Positions 1-8,995 of a stretch of DNA of 64,000 nt are shown here, piece after piece. The stretch is from assembly GCF_900182985.1 (NCBI RefSeq), contig NZ_FXUY01000001.1, positions 3,658,001 to 3,722,000 of the forward strand, written 5' to 3'. Position 1 is the first letter of the stretch; each line of letters opens with the position of its first letter. The position numbers and the translations under genes are program-made. Origin of the DNA: Pseudomonas helmanticensis. Lineage in GTDB: Bacteria > Pseudomonadota > Gammaproteobacteria > Pseudomonadales > Pseudomonadaceae. The notes beneath the pieces were generated by a model. That model did not search any database. It was not told the origin of the DNA and worked only from the letters and a program-made list of their open reading frames with translations.

Positions 1-52
1 CCGCCTCACAGAATTCTGCCAGGTCCAGTTGAACGATCAGGGGGCTGCTCAT
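1..52 (-). CDS. cbpM: CbpM-like chaperone modulator, N-terminal fragment
   Basis: Only the first 17 codons are inside the window; they read MSSPLIVQLDLAEFCEA and run off the left edge. In enterobacteria and pseudomonads CbpM follows cbpA directly and inhibits the CbpA J-domain protein. The start lies 23 bases beyond the cbpA stop on the same strand, which fits a cbpA-cbpM operon. The assignment rests on this short N-terminus plus position, so it is tentative beyond the operon argument. Confidence 0.6.
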   Translation of the reverse strand, partial: MSSPLIVQLDLAEFCEA

Positions 53-75
53 GATGGGCTACTCCGTCGTCGAAT

Positions 76-1026
76 TTAGAAGTTCTCTCGCGGATTGAAG
101 GCGGCTTTCTTCGCCAGTTCCTGCCACAGCGCCTTGACCTCGTCGTCGGCCGCTTTTGGCATTACCGCTTTGAGCTGCACGAACAAATAACCTCGTTCGC
201 CAGCCTTGTTCTGCAAACCGTGGCCCTTGGCGCGCATGCGCTGGCCATTCTGGCTGCCGGCCGGAACCTTGAGGTTGATCTTGCCGGTGAGGGTCGGCAC
301 CGCCACTTCAGTGCCCAGTGCCAACTCCCACGGCGCCAGTGGCAGCGTGATGATCAGGTTTTCGCCTTCGACATCGAATTTCGGGTGCGGCGCAAAACGA
401 ATGGTCAGGTACAGATCGCCATTCGCCCCGCCACCGACGCCCGGTGCACCCTGGCCTTTGAGGCGGATACGCTCGCCGTCGGTGACGCCCGCCGGGATCT
501 TCACGTTCAGGCTCTTGCTGGTGTTGCTGACGTGCTGGCCGTTGGCGTTGTATTGCGGCACCTGGAAGGTGACTTTCTTTGACTCGTTCGACAGCGTCTC
601 CTCGAGGAAGATCGGCAGTTCCATTTCCACGTCTTGCCCTCGGCGCGCTGCACTGCGTTGTTGCCGACCTTCGCCACCACCGAAACCGGGGCCGCGATTG
701 CCGAAGATCGAACTGAAGAAGTCCGAGAAGTCACCGGTGTCCTGACCGCCGCCACCAAAGCCGCCACGGCTCTGCCAGCCCGGTGGCCCCTGGAACGGCT
801 GACCGTGCTGGCCATAGCGGCGCAGTTCGTCGTATTCCGCACGTTTGTCAGCGCTCTTCAGCGCTTCATAGGCTTCCGAGGCGTCCTTGAACTTCTCCTC
901 GGCGTCTTTTTCCTTGCTGACATCGGGGTGGTATTTACGCGCCAGCTTGCGATAGGCAGCCTTGATTGCCTTGTCGTCTGCTGTCGGCTCCACGCCGAGT
1001 ATCTTGTAATAGTCTTTGAAGTCCAT
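76..1026 (-). CDS. cbpA: Curved DNA-binding protein / DnaJ-class co-chaperone CbpA
   Basis: A 316-residue type II Hsp40. The N-terminal J domain (about residues 3-68) carries the HPD tripeptide in KYHPDVS, needed to stimulate Hsp70 ATPase. A Gly/Phe-rich linker (about 75-125) and two beta-sandwich client-binding domains follow; there is no cysteine zinc finger, separating it from DnaJ. Homology begins at [14 protein letters not shown], so the ATG at 1026 is preferred to one four codons upstream. CbpA also binds curved DNA in E. coli and acts with DnaK. It is followed by cbpM and divergent from a yegD-type Hsp70 gene. Confidence 0.92.
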   Translation of the reverse strand: MDFKDYYKILGVEPTADDKAIKAAYRKLARKYHPDVSKEKDAEEKFKDASEAYEALKSADKRAEYDELRRYGQHGQPFQGPPGWQSRGGFGGGGQDTGDFSDFFSSIFGNRGPGFGGGEGRQQRSAARRGQDVEMELPIFLEETLSNESKKVTFQVPQYNANGQHVSNTSKSLNVKIPAGVTDGERIRLKGQGAPGVGGGANGDLYLTIRFAPHPKFDVEGENLIITLPLAPWELALGTEVAVPTLTGKINLKVPAGSQNGQRMRAKGHGLQNKAGERGYLFVQLKAVMPKAADDEVKALWQELAKKAAFNPRENF

Positions 1027-1317
1027 CGAAGGAATCACCGTCCGTTATCGATTTCGCGCCGATGCCAGCATGCGCCGATTCGCGCGTGCCGGGTTGACCG
1101 ATCTCAAGGTTGTGACCGGGTGGCGCAGCAGAAGTTTATCGGCAGTGGACGACGGTTCTTGTGACCGCCGGTGGTTCTGCCGGCCCATGCCAGCAAGTTT
1201 GGGGCGAAGCTGCGATTTTCAACCAGTTTAGTCGTGAAATAGCAGATGACCGGCCTTCGATTCTGGCGCGCACTGACATACACTGCGCGGCCGTTTTTTT
1301 GACCGGAACCGAAAGAC

Positions 1318-2592
1318 ATGAAAGACGCCTCTCCAGCCCGTGCCTGTGGCATCGACTTCGGCACGTCCAACTCCACCGTCGGCTGGCTGCGCCCCGGCAT
1401 GGAAACGATGATCGCGCTGGAAGACGACAAGATCACCCTGCCGTCGGTGGTCTTCTTCAACATCGAGGAGCGCCGCCCGGTTTACGGTCGTCTGGCGCTG
1501 CACGAGTACCTGGAAGGCTACGAAGGCCGCCTGATGCGCTCGCTGAAGAGCCTGCTCGGTTCCAAGCTGATCAAGCACGACACCAGCGTGCTCGGCACGG
1601 CGATGCCGTTCAAGGACTTGCTCGGCCTGTTCATCGGCCAGCTGAAAAGCCGCGCCGAAACTGCCGCCGGTCGGGAATTCGAGCAAGTGGTGCTCGGGCG
1701 TCCGGTGTTCTTCGTCGATGATGATCCGCTGGCTGACCAGGAAGCTGAAGACACTTTGGTCGACGTCGCCAAGAAGATCGGCTTCAAAGAAGTGTCGTTC
1801 CAGTACGAACCGATTGCGGCGGCCTTCGACTACGAGTCGACCATCGAGAAAGAAGAGCTGGTGCTGATCGTCGACATTGGCGGTGGTACGTCCGACTTCT
1901 CGCTGGTGCGCCTGTCGCCCGAGCGTCGTGGTTACGACAACCGTCACGATGACATCCTTGCCACCGGCGGTGTGCACATCGGCGGGACCGACTTCGACAA
2001 ACAGCTGAGCCTGCAAGGCATGATGCCGCTGTTCGGCTACGGCAGCCGCATGAAGAGCGGCGCCTACATGCCGACCAGCCACCACATGAACCTGGCGACC
2101 TGGCACACCATCAACTCCGTGTATTCGCAGAAGTCCAGTCTGGCGCTGGGCAGCATGCGTTACGACATCGAAGACACCGGCGGCATCGATCGCCTGTTCA
2201 AGTTGATCGAGCAGCGCGCCGGCCACTGGCTGGCGATGGAAGTCGAAGAAACCAAGATCCAGCTGACCCACACCGACAGCCGCCATGTGCCGCTGGACCG
2301 CATCGAAGCCGGTTTGAGCGTGGAACTGTCGCGCGCGCTGTTTGAATCGGCAATCGATGCGCTGCTGGAGCGCGTGCGCGGCAGCGTCACGCAGCTGTTG
2401 AACGACGCCGGGGTGGCGGTGGATCAGGTTGATACGGTGTTCTTCACCGGCGGTTCGAGCGGGATTCCGGCGCTGCGTAACAGCGTCTCGGCGATGTTGC
2501 CGAATGCGCGGCATGTCGAAGGGAATATCTTTGGCAGCATTGGTAGCGGCTTGGCGATTGAAGCGATGAAACGCTACGGTTCGATGGCCTGA
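1318..2592 (+). CDS. yegD: Hsp70-family ATPase, YegD-like
   Basis: A 424-residue protein consisting essentially of an actin-fold Hsp70 ATPase domain. Phosphate-1 motif GIDFGTSNSTVG lies near residues 12-23, phosphate-2 VDIGGGTSDFS near 185, and an adenosine-type FFTGGSSGIPALR near 378. It stops where DnaK would begin its substrate-binding domain, as in E. coli YegD, so it probably does not bind unfolded clients like DnaK. It is divergent from cbpA across 291 bases. Client or partner unknown; the symbol is by similarity. Confidence 0.85.
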   Translation: MKDASPARACGIDFGTSNSTVGWLRPGMETMIALEDDKITLPSVVFFNIEERRPVYGRLALHEYLEGYEGRLMRSLKSLLGSKLIKHDTSVLGTAMPFKDLLGLFIGQLKSRAETAAGREFEQVVLGRPVFFVDDDPLADQEAEDTLVDVAKKIGFKEVSFQYEPIAAAFDYESTIEKEELVLIVDIGGGTSDFSLVRLSPERRGYDNRHDDILATGGVHIGGTDFDKQLSLQGMMPLFGYGSRMKSGAYMPTSHHMNLATWHTINSVYSQKSSLALGSMRYDIEDTGGIDRLFKLIEQRAGHWLAMEVEETKIQLTHTDSRHVPLDRIEAGLSVELSRALFESAIDALLERVRGSVTQLLNDAGVAVDQVDTVFFTGGSSGIPALRNSVSAMLPNARHVEGNIFGSIGSGLAIEAMKRYGSMA

Positions 2593-2613
2593 TTCAGAAT
2601 CGGTGGCGCGCCA

Positions 2614-2697
2614 TTCGCGAGCAGGCTCGCTCCCACAGTGGATCGCATTCCAACTGAAGGAATGTGATCAAAATGTGGGAGCGAGCCTGCTCGCGAA
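2614..2697. repeat. REP inverted pair, GCGAGC-AGGCTCGC type (class B)
   Basis: Two arms with the core gcgagcaggctcgctccca face each other, enclosing a second inverted repeat (gatcgcattcc / ggaatgtgatc). It sits between the convergent 3' ends of yegD and the AI-2E gene. Confidence 0.85.
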
Positions 2698-2727
2698 GAG
2701 GCCCGTTCAAGCGCTACAAGGCTTGGA

Positions 2728-3741
2728 TCAAACCATCCCGCCCAACTTCAACTCACTCTTCAGATACGCGTAATAAATCGGCCCCGCCACCACTCCCGGC
2801 AAGCCAAACGCGGCTTCGAACACCAGCATCGCCAGCAGCAACTCCCACGACTTGGCACTGATCTGCCCGCCGACAATGCGCGCATTCAGGAAGTATTCGA
2901 GCTTGTGGATAACGATCAGATAACCCAACGCCGCCACCGCCACCCAGATCGACAGCGACAGGCCGACGATGGTGATCAGCGTGTTCGAGATCAGGTTGCC
3001 GATCACCGGCAACAGGCCTAGCAGGAAGGTCAGCACGATCAGGGTCTTGGTCAGCGGTAGCTTGACCCCGAACATCGGCAGGATCACCGCGAGAAAGATG
3101 CCGGTGAAGAAGGTGTTGAGCAACGCAATCTTGATCTGCGCGAAAACGATATTGCGAAACGCCTGCACCAGCAGGTGCAAACGGTCGAACAGCGCGGCGG
3201 CCAGCGGCTTGCGCTTGGTCACGTCCGGCACGCGCTGCAAGGCGATGATCGCGCCGAGCACCATGCCGATCAGCAATGTCACGAACATGTGCGCCGCGTC
3301 CTTGCCGACCAGTTGCAGATCAGAGAGATGCTTGCTCAGCCATTCGCCGATCGCGACGCGGAATTCACCGGCGCTGGCCGGCAGATAAGCATCGATGAAC
3401 GGCGGCAGTTGCCCGCGTGCACGATCGACCACGCCCATGAATTTATCGAGGGAAGCCCCGGGGTTCTCCGCTTCGTGCAGGAGGAAGCTGATGGCCCCGG
3501 CAAAGATCAGCGCCAGCACGCTTACTACCAGCGTGCCGAGCAGTGCCACCGCCAGCCAGCGGGCGCGGCGGCCTTCGATCAGCCGTTGCAGTTGCGGGGT
3601 GAGCATGTTGACCAGCTCGAACACCAACAGACCGGCCAGCAGGCTCGGCAACAAACGCAGCGGCAGCACCAGCAGCAATCCGCCGAAAATGATGATGCAA
3701 CTGACCCAGAACACTACATGACGCTCAGAAAACGTTGGCAT
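2728..3741 (-). CDS. AI-2E family transporter (PerM/TqsA superfamily)
   Basis: A 337-residue inner-membrane protein with about eight hydrophobic segments, two close to the N-terminus and a cluster in the last 150 residues (TFLLGLLPVIGNLISN region, GLPGVVAGPIYYAYLKSE near the end). This layout and the PVIGN-type motif are typical of the AI-2E exporter family, whose members export autoinducer-2 or act as sodium-proton antiporters; the substrate here cannot be read from sequence. It is a single gene with REP pairs on both sides. Confidence 0.85.
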   Translation of the reverse strand: MPTFSERHVVFWVSCIIIFGGLLLVLPLRLLPSLLAGLLVFELVNMLTPQLQRLIEGRRARWLAVALLGTLVVSVLALIFAGAISFLLHEAENPGASLDKFMGVVDRARGQLPPFIDAYLPASAGEFRVAIGEWLSKHLSDLQLVGKDAAHMFVTLLIGMVLGAIIALQRVPDVTKRKPLAAALFDRLHLLVQAFRNIVFAQIKIALLNTFFTGIFLAVILPMFGVKLPLTKTLIVLTFLLGLLPVIGNLISNTLITIVGLSLSIWVAVAALGYLIVIHKLEYFLNARIVGGQISAKSWELLLAMLVFEAAFGLPGVVAGPIYYAYLKSELKLGGMV

Positions 3742-3832
3742 ACAGCCTCAAAACGAACGGCGTAAAAGGATTGGCAGTCTGCCAGCGTTCCGGCGCCGAA
3801 GCGAGCATAGGCCCGGGTGCCTCGTCGCGCCG

Positions 3833-3906
3833 AAAAGATCGCAGCCTGCGGCAGCTCCTACATGAGACCGCGATCCTGTAGGAGCTGCCGCAGGCTGCGA
3901 TCTTTT
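3833..3906. repeat. REP inverted pair, GATCGCAGCC-TGCGGCAGCTCCTAC type (class A)
   Basis: Near-perfect inverted arms aaagatcgcagcctgcggc and its complement around a short centre, just beyond the psiF-like stop codon. Confidence 0.85.
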
Positions 3907-3910
3907 GATC

Positions 3911-4216
3911 TTATTTTTTCTTCAGGCAATCACTCATGAAGGTCTTGCGCGCATCGCCCGTCAGCGCTTTGGTTTTCGCATCGGCATTGCAGGTTTTCAT
4001 TTTTTCCTGCTGCGGCGTCAGGGTCTTGGCATCGTTGGCCGCTGGCGCTGCCTTGAGGCAAGTGCTCATGAAGGTTTTGCGCTCATCGCCTTTGAGGCTC
4101 TTGGCGGTCGCATCGGCATTGCAGGTGGTCATCTTGTTCTGTTGCGCCGTGGCGGCGAAACCCTGGGAACACAGGAGCAAACCAATCATCAACAAAGGCA
4201 CACGCAACATCTTCAT
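3911..4216 (-). CDS. PsiF-family periplasmic protein with two repeats
   Basis: A 101-residue secreted protein with signal peptide MKMLRVPLLMIGLLLCSQGFA (cut after GFA). The mature part contains two PsiF repeats, each with TCNADA then a charged stretch then KTFMS-CLK, around residues 26-55 and 71-100. Each repeat has two cysteines suited to a disulfide. PsiF is named for phosphate-starvation induction in E. coli; its biochemical role is unknown. The ATG at 4216 is chosen because AAGGAG lies just upstream and the signal peptide starts there. Confidence 0.85.
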   Translation of the reverse strand: MKMLRVPLLMIGLLLCSQGFAATAQQNKMTTCNADATAKSLKGDERKTFMSTCLKAAPAANDAKTLTPQQEKMKTCNADAKTKALTGDARKTFMSDCLKKK

Positions 4217-4279
4217 GGAGTTTTCTCCTTGTCGCCGCACCGATGGATGCGGCCTCTGCTGGAGTGTAGCCAAACCTTG

Positions 4280-5074
4280 TTACACCTTCCTGCCCTCCAG
4301 ATGGCTACGCCGATATTGCTCCGGCGTGCACCCCGCCTGCCGGGCGAACATGGCAATAAACGCCGAGCCGCTGCTGTAACCGAGGTCGAAGGCAATTTCC
4401 TGCACGCTGCGCGAAGACTCCAGCGCTTCGATTGCCGCGAGATAGCGCAGCCGCTGGCGCCATTCGCCAAAACTCATGCCCAACTCGCGCACAAATTGCC
4501 GCGCCAGCGTGCGCTCACTGACATGCACTTGCAGCGCCCAATGCGCCAGCGGCTGATTGTTGCCCGGCTCGGCCTGCAGGGTTTCGAGGATCGCCAGCAA
4601 TCCCGGACTGCTCGCATAGGGCAGATAGCACTCATGCACTGGCGCCTGTTGCAGTTGATCGACCAGCACTTGTGCCAGACGCTGATCGGCATCGAGTTGC
4701 GGGATCTTCACATCGCGGGCGGCGAAATCCTTGAGAATCGCCTTGAGAATGTCGCTGATCGCCAGGGTGCAGGCGCGCTTCGGCAACTCAGTACAAACCT
4801 TGGGGTCGAGACACACCGCGCGATAGTTGACCGGCTGATGGCTATAAAAGCTGTGCTCGACCTGCGGCGGCACCCACACCGCGTATTGCGGCGGCGACAT
4901 GAAGCGGCTGCCGTCGACGTCCATGTGCAATACGCCATGGGCCGCATACTCCAGCGTGCCCCACGGATGGCGATGCGGCGCGGCGAATTCGTGGGCGTTG
5001 AAATCGGCGTAACGGAAGTACACCGTCGACGGCAGTTCGCTGAAATCCAGCAGATCGATGTGTTTACTGTTCAT
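4280..5074 (-). CDS. AraC-family transcriptional regulator
   Basis: A 264-residue regulator. The N-terminal half is a cupin-like sensor (FNAHEFAAPHRHPWGTLEY, residues 26-44). The C-terminal 100 residues form the double helix-turn-helix with VSERTLARQFVRELGMSFG and the family signature EIAFDLGYSSGSAFIAMF. It is transcribed away from the EamA exporter at 5171, so it plausibly controls that gene, as many cupin-AraC regulators control adjacent efflux genes. Inducer unknown. Confidence 0.9.
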   Translation of the reverse strand: MNSKHIDLLDFSELPSTVYFRYADFNAHEFAAPHRHPWGTLEYAAHGVLHMDVDGSRFMSPPQYAVWVPPQVEHSFYSHQPVNYRAVCLDPKVCTELPKRACTLAISDILKAILKDFAARDVKIPQLDADQRLAQVLVDQLQQAPVHECYLPYASSPGLLAILETLQAEPGNNQPLAHWALQVHVSERTLARQFVRELGMSFGEWRQRLRYLAAIEALESSRSVQEIAFDLGYSSGSAFIAMFARQAGCTPEQYRRSHLEGRKV

Positions 5075-5170
5075 GCTGTCCGGTTTCAGAGGCAGGTTGT
5101 CCGGTTCGAAGTATAGGCTTGCATCCAGACAAGAGATAATTGCGCTTCATCAACGTAATGGTTTCAACTC

Positions 5171-6058
5171 ATGCAATACGCTTTTCCGCTGCTGGCGATT
5201 TTTATCTGGGCCGGCAATACCGTGATCAACAAACTCGCGGTCGGCGCCATTTTCCCGGCCGAGATCGGTTTTTACCGCTGGCTGCTGGCCGGGTTGTTGT
5301 TCACGCCTTTCATGCTCAAAGCGGTGATTGCGCACTGGCCGCAGATTCGCCCGAACCTGGGCAAGATCTTTGTCCTTGGCGTGCTCGGCATGGCGGTGTA
5401 TCAGAGCCTCGCCTACTTCGCCGCGACCCTGACCACCGCGACCAACATGGGCATCATTCTGTCGCTGATGCCATTGATGTCGCTGGCCATGGCGATCATC
5501 AGCCTCGGCCAGCGCTTGACTGCCGGTGCATTGGTCGGTGCGGTGCTGTCGTTTGCCGGCGTATTGGTCGTGGTGTCGTCCGGCAGCCTCGGCGCACTGT
5601 TGCAGCACGGGTTGAATATGGGTGACGCAATGATGTTGATCGCGACCCTGGCCTATGCGATCTACAGCACGCTATTGAAGAAATGGCAGCTGCGCCTGCC
5701 GCCGCTGGTGTTGCTGTATTTGCAGGTGCTGGTGGCGATTGTCGTGTTGTTTCCGTTGTATGCGGCTTCACCGAAAACCGGTCTGACCCTGCAGAACATT
5801 CCACTGGTGCTGTATGCGTGCCTGCTGGCGTCGATGCTTGCGCCATTGGCGTGGATGCAGGCGGTGCAACGTCTGGGGCCAAGCCGGACGACGTTGTTCT
5901 TCAACTTGCTGCCGTTGATTACCGCGCTGATTGCGGCGCTGGTGTTGAAGGAACAGCTGGCGATGTATCACCTGGTCGGCGGGTTGTTGACGTTGGGCGG
6001 GGTGATTCTGTCCGAACGCTGGACCACCGTGCTGGGCCGTCGAATCAGCGTTGCCTGA
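5171..6058 (+). CDS. EamA/DMT-family transporter
   Basis: A 295-residue inner-membrane protein with ten predicted transmembrane helices in two EamA repeats (about residues 1-135 and 145-290). The start MQYAFPLLAIFIWAGNTVIN is typical of the drug/metabolite exporter family (RhtA/YdcZ type), which exports amino acids or other metabolites. Substrate not deducible. The divergent AraC gene is its likely regulator. Confidence 0.88.
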   Translation: MQYAFPLLAIFIWAGNTVINKLAVGAIFPAEIGFYRWLLAGLLFTPFMLKAVIAHWPQIRPNLGKIFVLGVLGMAVYQSLAYFAATLTTATNMGIILSLMPLMSLAMAIISLGQRLTAGALVGAVLSFAGVLVVVSSGSLGALLQHGLNMGDAMMLIATLAYAIYSTLLKKWQLRLPPLVLLYLQVLVAIVVLFPLYAASPKTGLTLQNIPLVLYACLLASMLAPLAWMQAVQRLGPSRTTLFFNLLPLITALIAALVLKEQLAMYHLVGGLLTLGGVILSERWTTVLGRRISVA

Positions 6059-6061
6059 TGG

Positions 6062-6160
6062 AAAAGATCGCAGCCTGCGGCAGCTCCTACATGAGTTCGG
6101 GGCGTTCACAAAATTTGTGTTCGACACCGAACCTGTAGCTGCCGAAGGCTGCGATCTTTT
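6062..6160. repeat. REP inverted pair, class A with unequal arms
   Basis: The left arm reads gatcgcagcctgcggcagct and the right arm is the complement of a ccttcggcagctacag version lacking three bases. Lies between convergent EamA and lipase genes. Confidence 0.8.
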
Positions 6161-6164
6161 GATC

Positions 6165-7043
6165 CTAAAGACCCGCAGCCTCAAGCCGCGCCGCATGCTC
6201 GACAAACAATCGCACCGGATCCGCGCCCTTGCCCACCAGTCCCAACGACTGATTAACAATGTCGAAATGATCCAGCGGATAGTCATCACCAATCACCGTA
6301 CCCAGATGCGAGCTATACCGCCCGACCATGCCGTCGCACTGCCCCGGCTCACGCACGAAAGTTTTCGCAAACAAGCGACAGCTGCGATTGGTCCCGTCAA
6401 ACAGATTTCCGCCACGATCGGTCTTGCCCGGCTGCAACGTCCCCGACCACGAGTAATAGCGCACGCCGTTAACCTCTTCCGGGCCATGTCCGCCCCAGGT
6501 TTCAGGCAAGCCCTGTGGATAATGCTGGTTGAACAGCGCCACGCCTTCGCTGGTCAGCGATTGATGCGAAGCGTGGATATCCACCGGCAGTTTCGGCCCG
6601 CGATAGCCGGTTTCCAGTAACGCCATCAACCACCCGACAAAGCGCAGCAACGCTTCCAGCAGGCGCCCCTTGGCGCTGTCCGCCGGGTAATGTCGGGCCA
6701 GATAATCAGCCAGCTCCGAACCATGATTGGGTCCGGCTACCGACGTCACCGAGGCGACCAGATCCGGCCGTTTCGCCGCCGCATAGCGCGCCGTCAGCGA
6801 GCCCTGACTGTGACCGAACAGGTTGACCTTGCGCGCGCCGGTCTCACGCAAAATCTCATCGATCTGCGCCAGCAACTGCTCGCCTCGCACCTCGGTCGAG
6901 TTCAGCGGTGAGACCTGCACGGCAATCACCGTCGCACTACCCCGGCGCAACGCCTTGATGATTCCGTACCAGTACGGATAGAGCACCAGCCGGATAAAGC
7001 CGAGCATGCCCGGTACCAGCACCAGTGGATAACGCGTCGACAT
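6165..7043 (-). CDS. Triacylglycerol lipase-like alpha/beta hydrolase
   Basis: A 292-residue alpha/beta hydrolase of the Pseudomonas lipase family I type. The N-terminus YPLVLVPGMLGF forms the oxyanion-hole strand, the nucleophile elbow is GHSQGS (Ser near residue 87), and a late DHFD probably supplies the catalytic His. NRSCRLF and GQCDGMVG contain the cysteine pair that forms a disulfide in family I lipases. No classical signal peptide is obvious from the ATG at 7043, so it may be intracellular. No lif foldase gene is adjacent. Confidence 0.82.
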   Translation of the reverse strand: MSTRYPLVLVPGMLGFIRLVLYPYWYGIIKALRRGSATVIAVQVSPLNSTEVRGEQLLAQIDEILRETGARKVNLFGHSQGSLTARYAAAKRPDLVASVTSVAGPNHGSELADYLARHYPADSAKGRLLEALLRFVGWLMALLETGYRGPKLPVDIHASHQSLTSEGVALFNQHYPQGLPETWGGHGPEEVNGVRYYSWSGTLQPGKTDRGGNLFDGTNRSCRLFAKTFVREPGQCDGMVGRYSSHLGTVIGDDYPLDHFDIVNQSLGLVGKGADPVRLFVEHAARLEAAGL

Positions 7044-7134
7044 GGGCAAACATCCTTGTGGTCGGTGAGTGGATGCAAGGCGTGCAAAACGCTCGCCAAG
7101 CATCCTCCGTGATGATGACAACTCCACGACCAGC

Positions 7135-7200
7135 CTACTTCATGCCCATGGCGAAGGTCACTTCAAACCCGGCGGCGATCAGCAGGAACAGCCAGGCCAT
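7135..7200 (-). pseudogene. 5' remnant of an SMR-family multidrug exporter gene
   Basis: Immediately after the azoreductase stop codon an ATG opens a 21-codon frame reading MAWLFLLIAAGFEVTFAMGM then K and a TAG stop. This is the first transmembrane helix of SugE/EmrE-type small multidrug resistance proteins, including the Glu (residue 13) essential for proton coupling. SMR proteins are about 105 residues; no continuation appears in any frame before the lipase gene. It appears truncated by deletion or a rearrangement. Confidence 0.65.
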
Positions 7201-7839
7201 TTAGAACTCCCGGGCGAGGTCGAGCAAACGCTGCTCGGCTTCGGCCACCGACACCGCGAAGGTGCGTTCGGCGGATTCTTCGCCCTCAGCCGCGACCACC
7301 GTGACGTCGTTGATACCGACGAAACCCAGCGCCGTGCGCAGCCATGGATCGGCGTGGTTCAACGCTTCCAGTTCACCGCCGGGGCCAAAGCCGAAGCCGC
7401 CGCGACTGGTGACGATCAAGGCCTTTTTGCCCTGCAACAGCGGCGTGTATTGAGCGACGCCGTTGTCCAGCGTGTGATCGAACGTCAGGCCCAACCGCAC
7501 AATCTGATCGATCCAGGCCTTGAGGCCGCTGGGTACGCTGAAGTTGTACATCGGCGTGGAAATCAGTAGCAGATCGTGGTCGAGCAACTCGCCGACCAGT
7601 TGATCGCTGAGCGCCAGATCGGCCTGCATCGACAGTGGCCGCATTTCGGGTTCGGGGTAAAACGCCGCCGCGACAAAGGCCTCGTTGACCGCTGGAATCA
7701 ACGCTCGGCCGACTTCGCGGCGAGTGATATGAGCCTGCGGATGACGCGACTGCCAGGCGCTGAGAAAACCTTCTGCCAAACGTCGCGAGTGAGAACGCTC
7801 ACCGCGAGGACTGGCATGAATCGCAAGAATTTTACTCAT
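7201..7839 (-). CDS. azoR: FMN-dependent NADH azoreductase
   Basis: A 212-residue flavodoxin-like quinone/azo reductase. The start [20 protein letters not shown] is the phosphate-binding loop of the AzoR/NQO family, and [18 protein letters not shown] (about residues 97-114) is the flavin isoalloxazine-binding stretch. It transfers two electrons from NAD(P)H to azo dyes and quinones in the cytoplasm. It is divergent from a LysR gene, the usual regulator arrangement. The ATG at 7839 is used because the longer frame has no homology. Confidence 0.92.
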   Translation of the reverse strand: MSKILAIHASPRGERSHSRRLAEGFLSAWQSRHPQAHITRREVGRALIPAVNEAFVAAAFYPEPEMRPLSMQADLALSDQLVGELLDHDLLLISTPMYNFSVPSGLKAWIDQIVRLGLTFDHTLDNGVAQYTPLLQGKKALIVTSRGGFGFGPGGELEALNHADPWLRTALGFVGINDVTVVAAEGEESAERTFAVSVAEAEQRLLDLAREF

Positions 7840-7960
7840 CTGTAAAGCCTCCGGACTAGAATCAAACTGTTTGTTGCCTATAGCCTGAGGCTCGCCACTG
7901 CGCTGGCTCAAATGAGTAAAAATCATTCGGGATGAATTTTTTTCATCCATGGAGTTGCCA

Positions 7961-8896
7961 ATGTTTGCTTCATTGCCGTTAACCGCCCTGCGCGCCTTTG
8001 AATCCGCTTCGCGCCTGTTGAGCTTCAAGGCTGCCGCCGAAGAGCTGGCGGTGACGCCCACGGCAATCTCCCATCAGATCCGCGCGCTGGAAGACTGGCT
8101 CGGGGTTGCGCTGTTCGAACGTCTGCCGCGTCAGGTACGCCTGACCGAGGGCGGCGAGCGGCTGTTTCGCAGCCTGCACGGCGCTTTACTGGAAGTCGCG
8201 CAAAGCGTCGATACACTGCGCCCGCAACGCAATGCCGGCACGCTGACGCTATCGACCACCGCCGCGTTTGCCGCGCTGTGGCTGGTGCCGCGTCTGGGGC
8301 GGTTTTATGCCCGGCATCCGAACATCAACGTGCGTCTCGACACCCATTGCGAAGTCATCGATCTGCACCAGGACGCCAGCGTCGATCTGGTGTTGCGCTA
8401 CAGCCTCGACGATTACCCCAACCTTTATGGCCTGTGCCTGTTCGATGAGTCGTTCGGCGTTTACGGCTCGCCGGAGCAAGTGGCGCTGGCGTCGCGCCGT
8501 ACGCCGACGTTGATCAGCGTGCATTGGCATAACTCCAAGCTCTACGCCCACGGCTGGCAGGCGTGGTGTGCGAAGTCCGGCGAAAACTGGCTGCAGCAGC
8601 AACCGGCGATCCGCGAATACGATGAGGAGCATTACGCTCTGCAAGCGGCGATAGCCGGGCAAGGGTTGGTGCTGGCGAGCAATATTCTGGTCTCGGAAAG
8701 TGTCGCCAGCGGTTTGCTGGTGCCGTACATGGCCGAGGTGGTGGTCGATGGCGCGGGTTACAGCGCCTTGTGCGTGCCGGGGCGGGAGCGGCATCCGCCG
8801 GTGCGGGCATTTTTTGCCTGGTTGCGCGAGGAGGCAGAGTTGTCCGGGCTGGCGCCAGGAGCGCGGCCTTCGGCAGCTCCTGCGAGGGTTGTGTAA
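7961..8896 (+). CDS. LysR-family regulator, GcvA-like
   Basis: A 311-residue LysR protein: winged helix-turn-helix at residues 1-65 ([33 protein letters not shown]) followed by a two-lobe co-inducer domain. GGAG lies seven bases before the ATG at 7961. It is divergent from azoR across 121 bases and is the probable regulator of azoR. The last dozen codons ([12 protein letters not shown]) are encoded by a single REP arm, so the C-terminus has been extended or replaced by repeat sequence. Confidence 0.9.
   Translation: MFASLPLTALRAFESASRLLSFKAAAEELAVTPTAISHQIRALEDWLGVALFERLPRQVRLTEGGERLFRSLHGALLEVAQSVDTLRPQRNAGTLTLSTTAAFAALWLVPRLGRFYARHPNINVRLDTHCEVIDLHQDASVDLVLRYSLDDYPNLYGLCLFDESFGVYGSPEQVALASRRTPTLISVHWHNSKLYAHGWQAWCAKSGENWLQQQPAIREYDEEHYALQAAIAGQGLVLASNILVSESVASGLLVPYMAEVVVDGAGYSALCVPGRERHPPVRAFFAWLREEAELSGLAPGARPSAAPARVV
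8863..8888. repeat. Solitary REP arm inside the 3' end of the LysR gene
   Basis: The bases gcggccttcggcagctcctg match the right arm of the class A REP pairs except for a few substitutions, and lie in frame within the last codons of the LysR gene. No facing arm is visible. Confidence 0.6.
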
Positions 8897-8995
8897 AACC
8901 GATAAAACTTTTTGCAGCGCGCATGACTCACAACTTGGGTAGCGACCGCGTCCGCAGAACGTGGCGCCCATCGGATTAGCCTCCAGGAGACTGAA

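Noticed and set aside
1228..2514. 428-codon open frame antisense to yegD
   Set aside because: His/Gln/Arg-rich antisense translation of an Hsp70 gene.
6165..6185. Lipase 3' end as a REP arm
   Set aside because: The resemblance (gaggctgcgggtcttt) is short and fits normal Ala-Ala-Gly-Leu codons; coincidence is likely.
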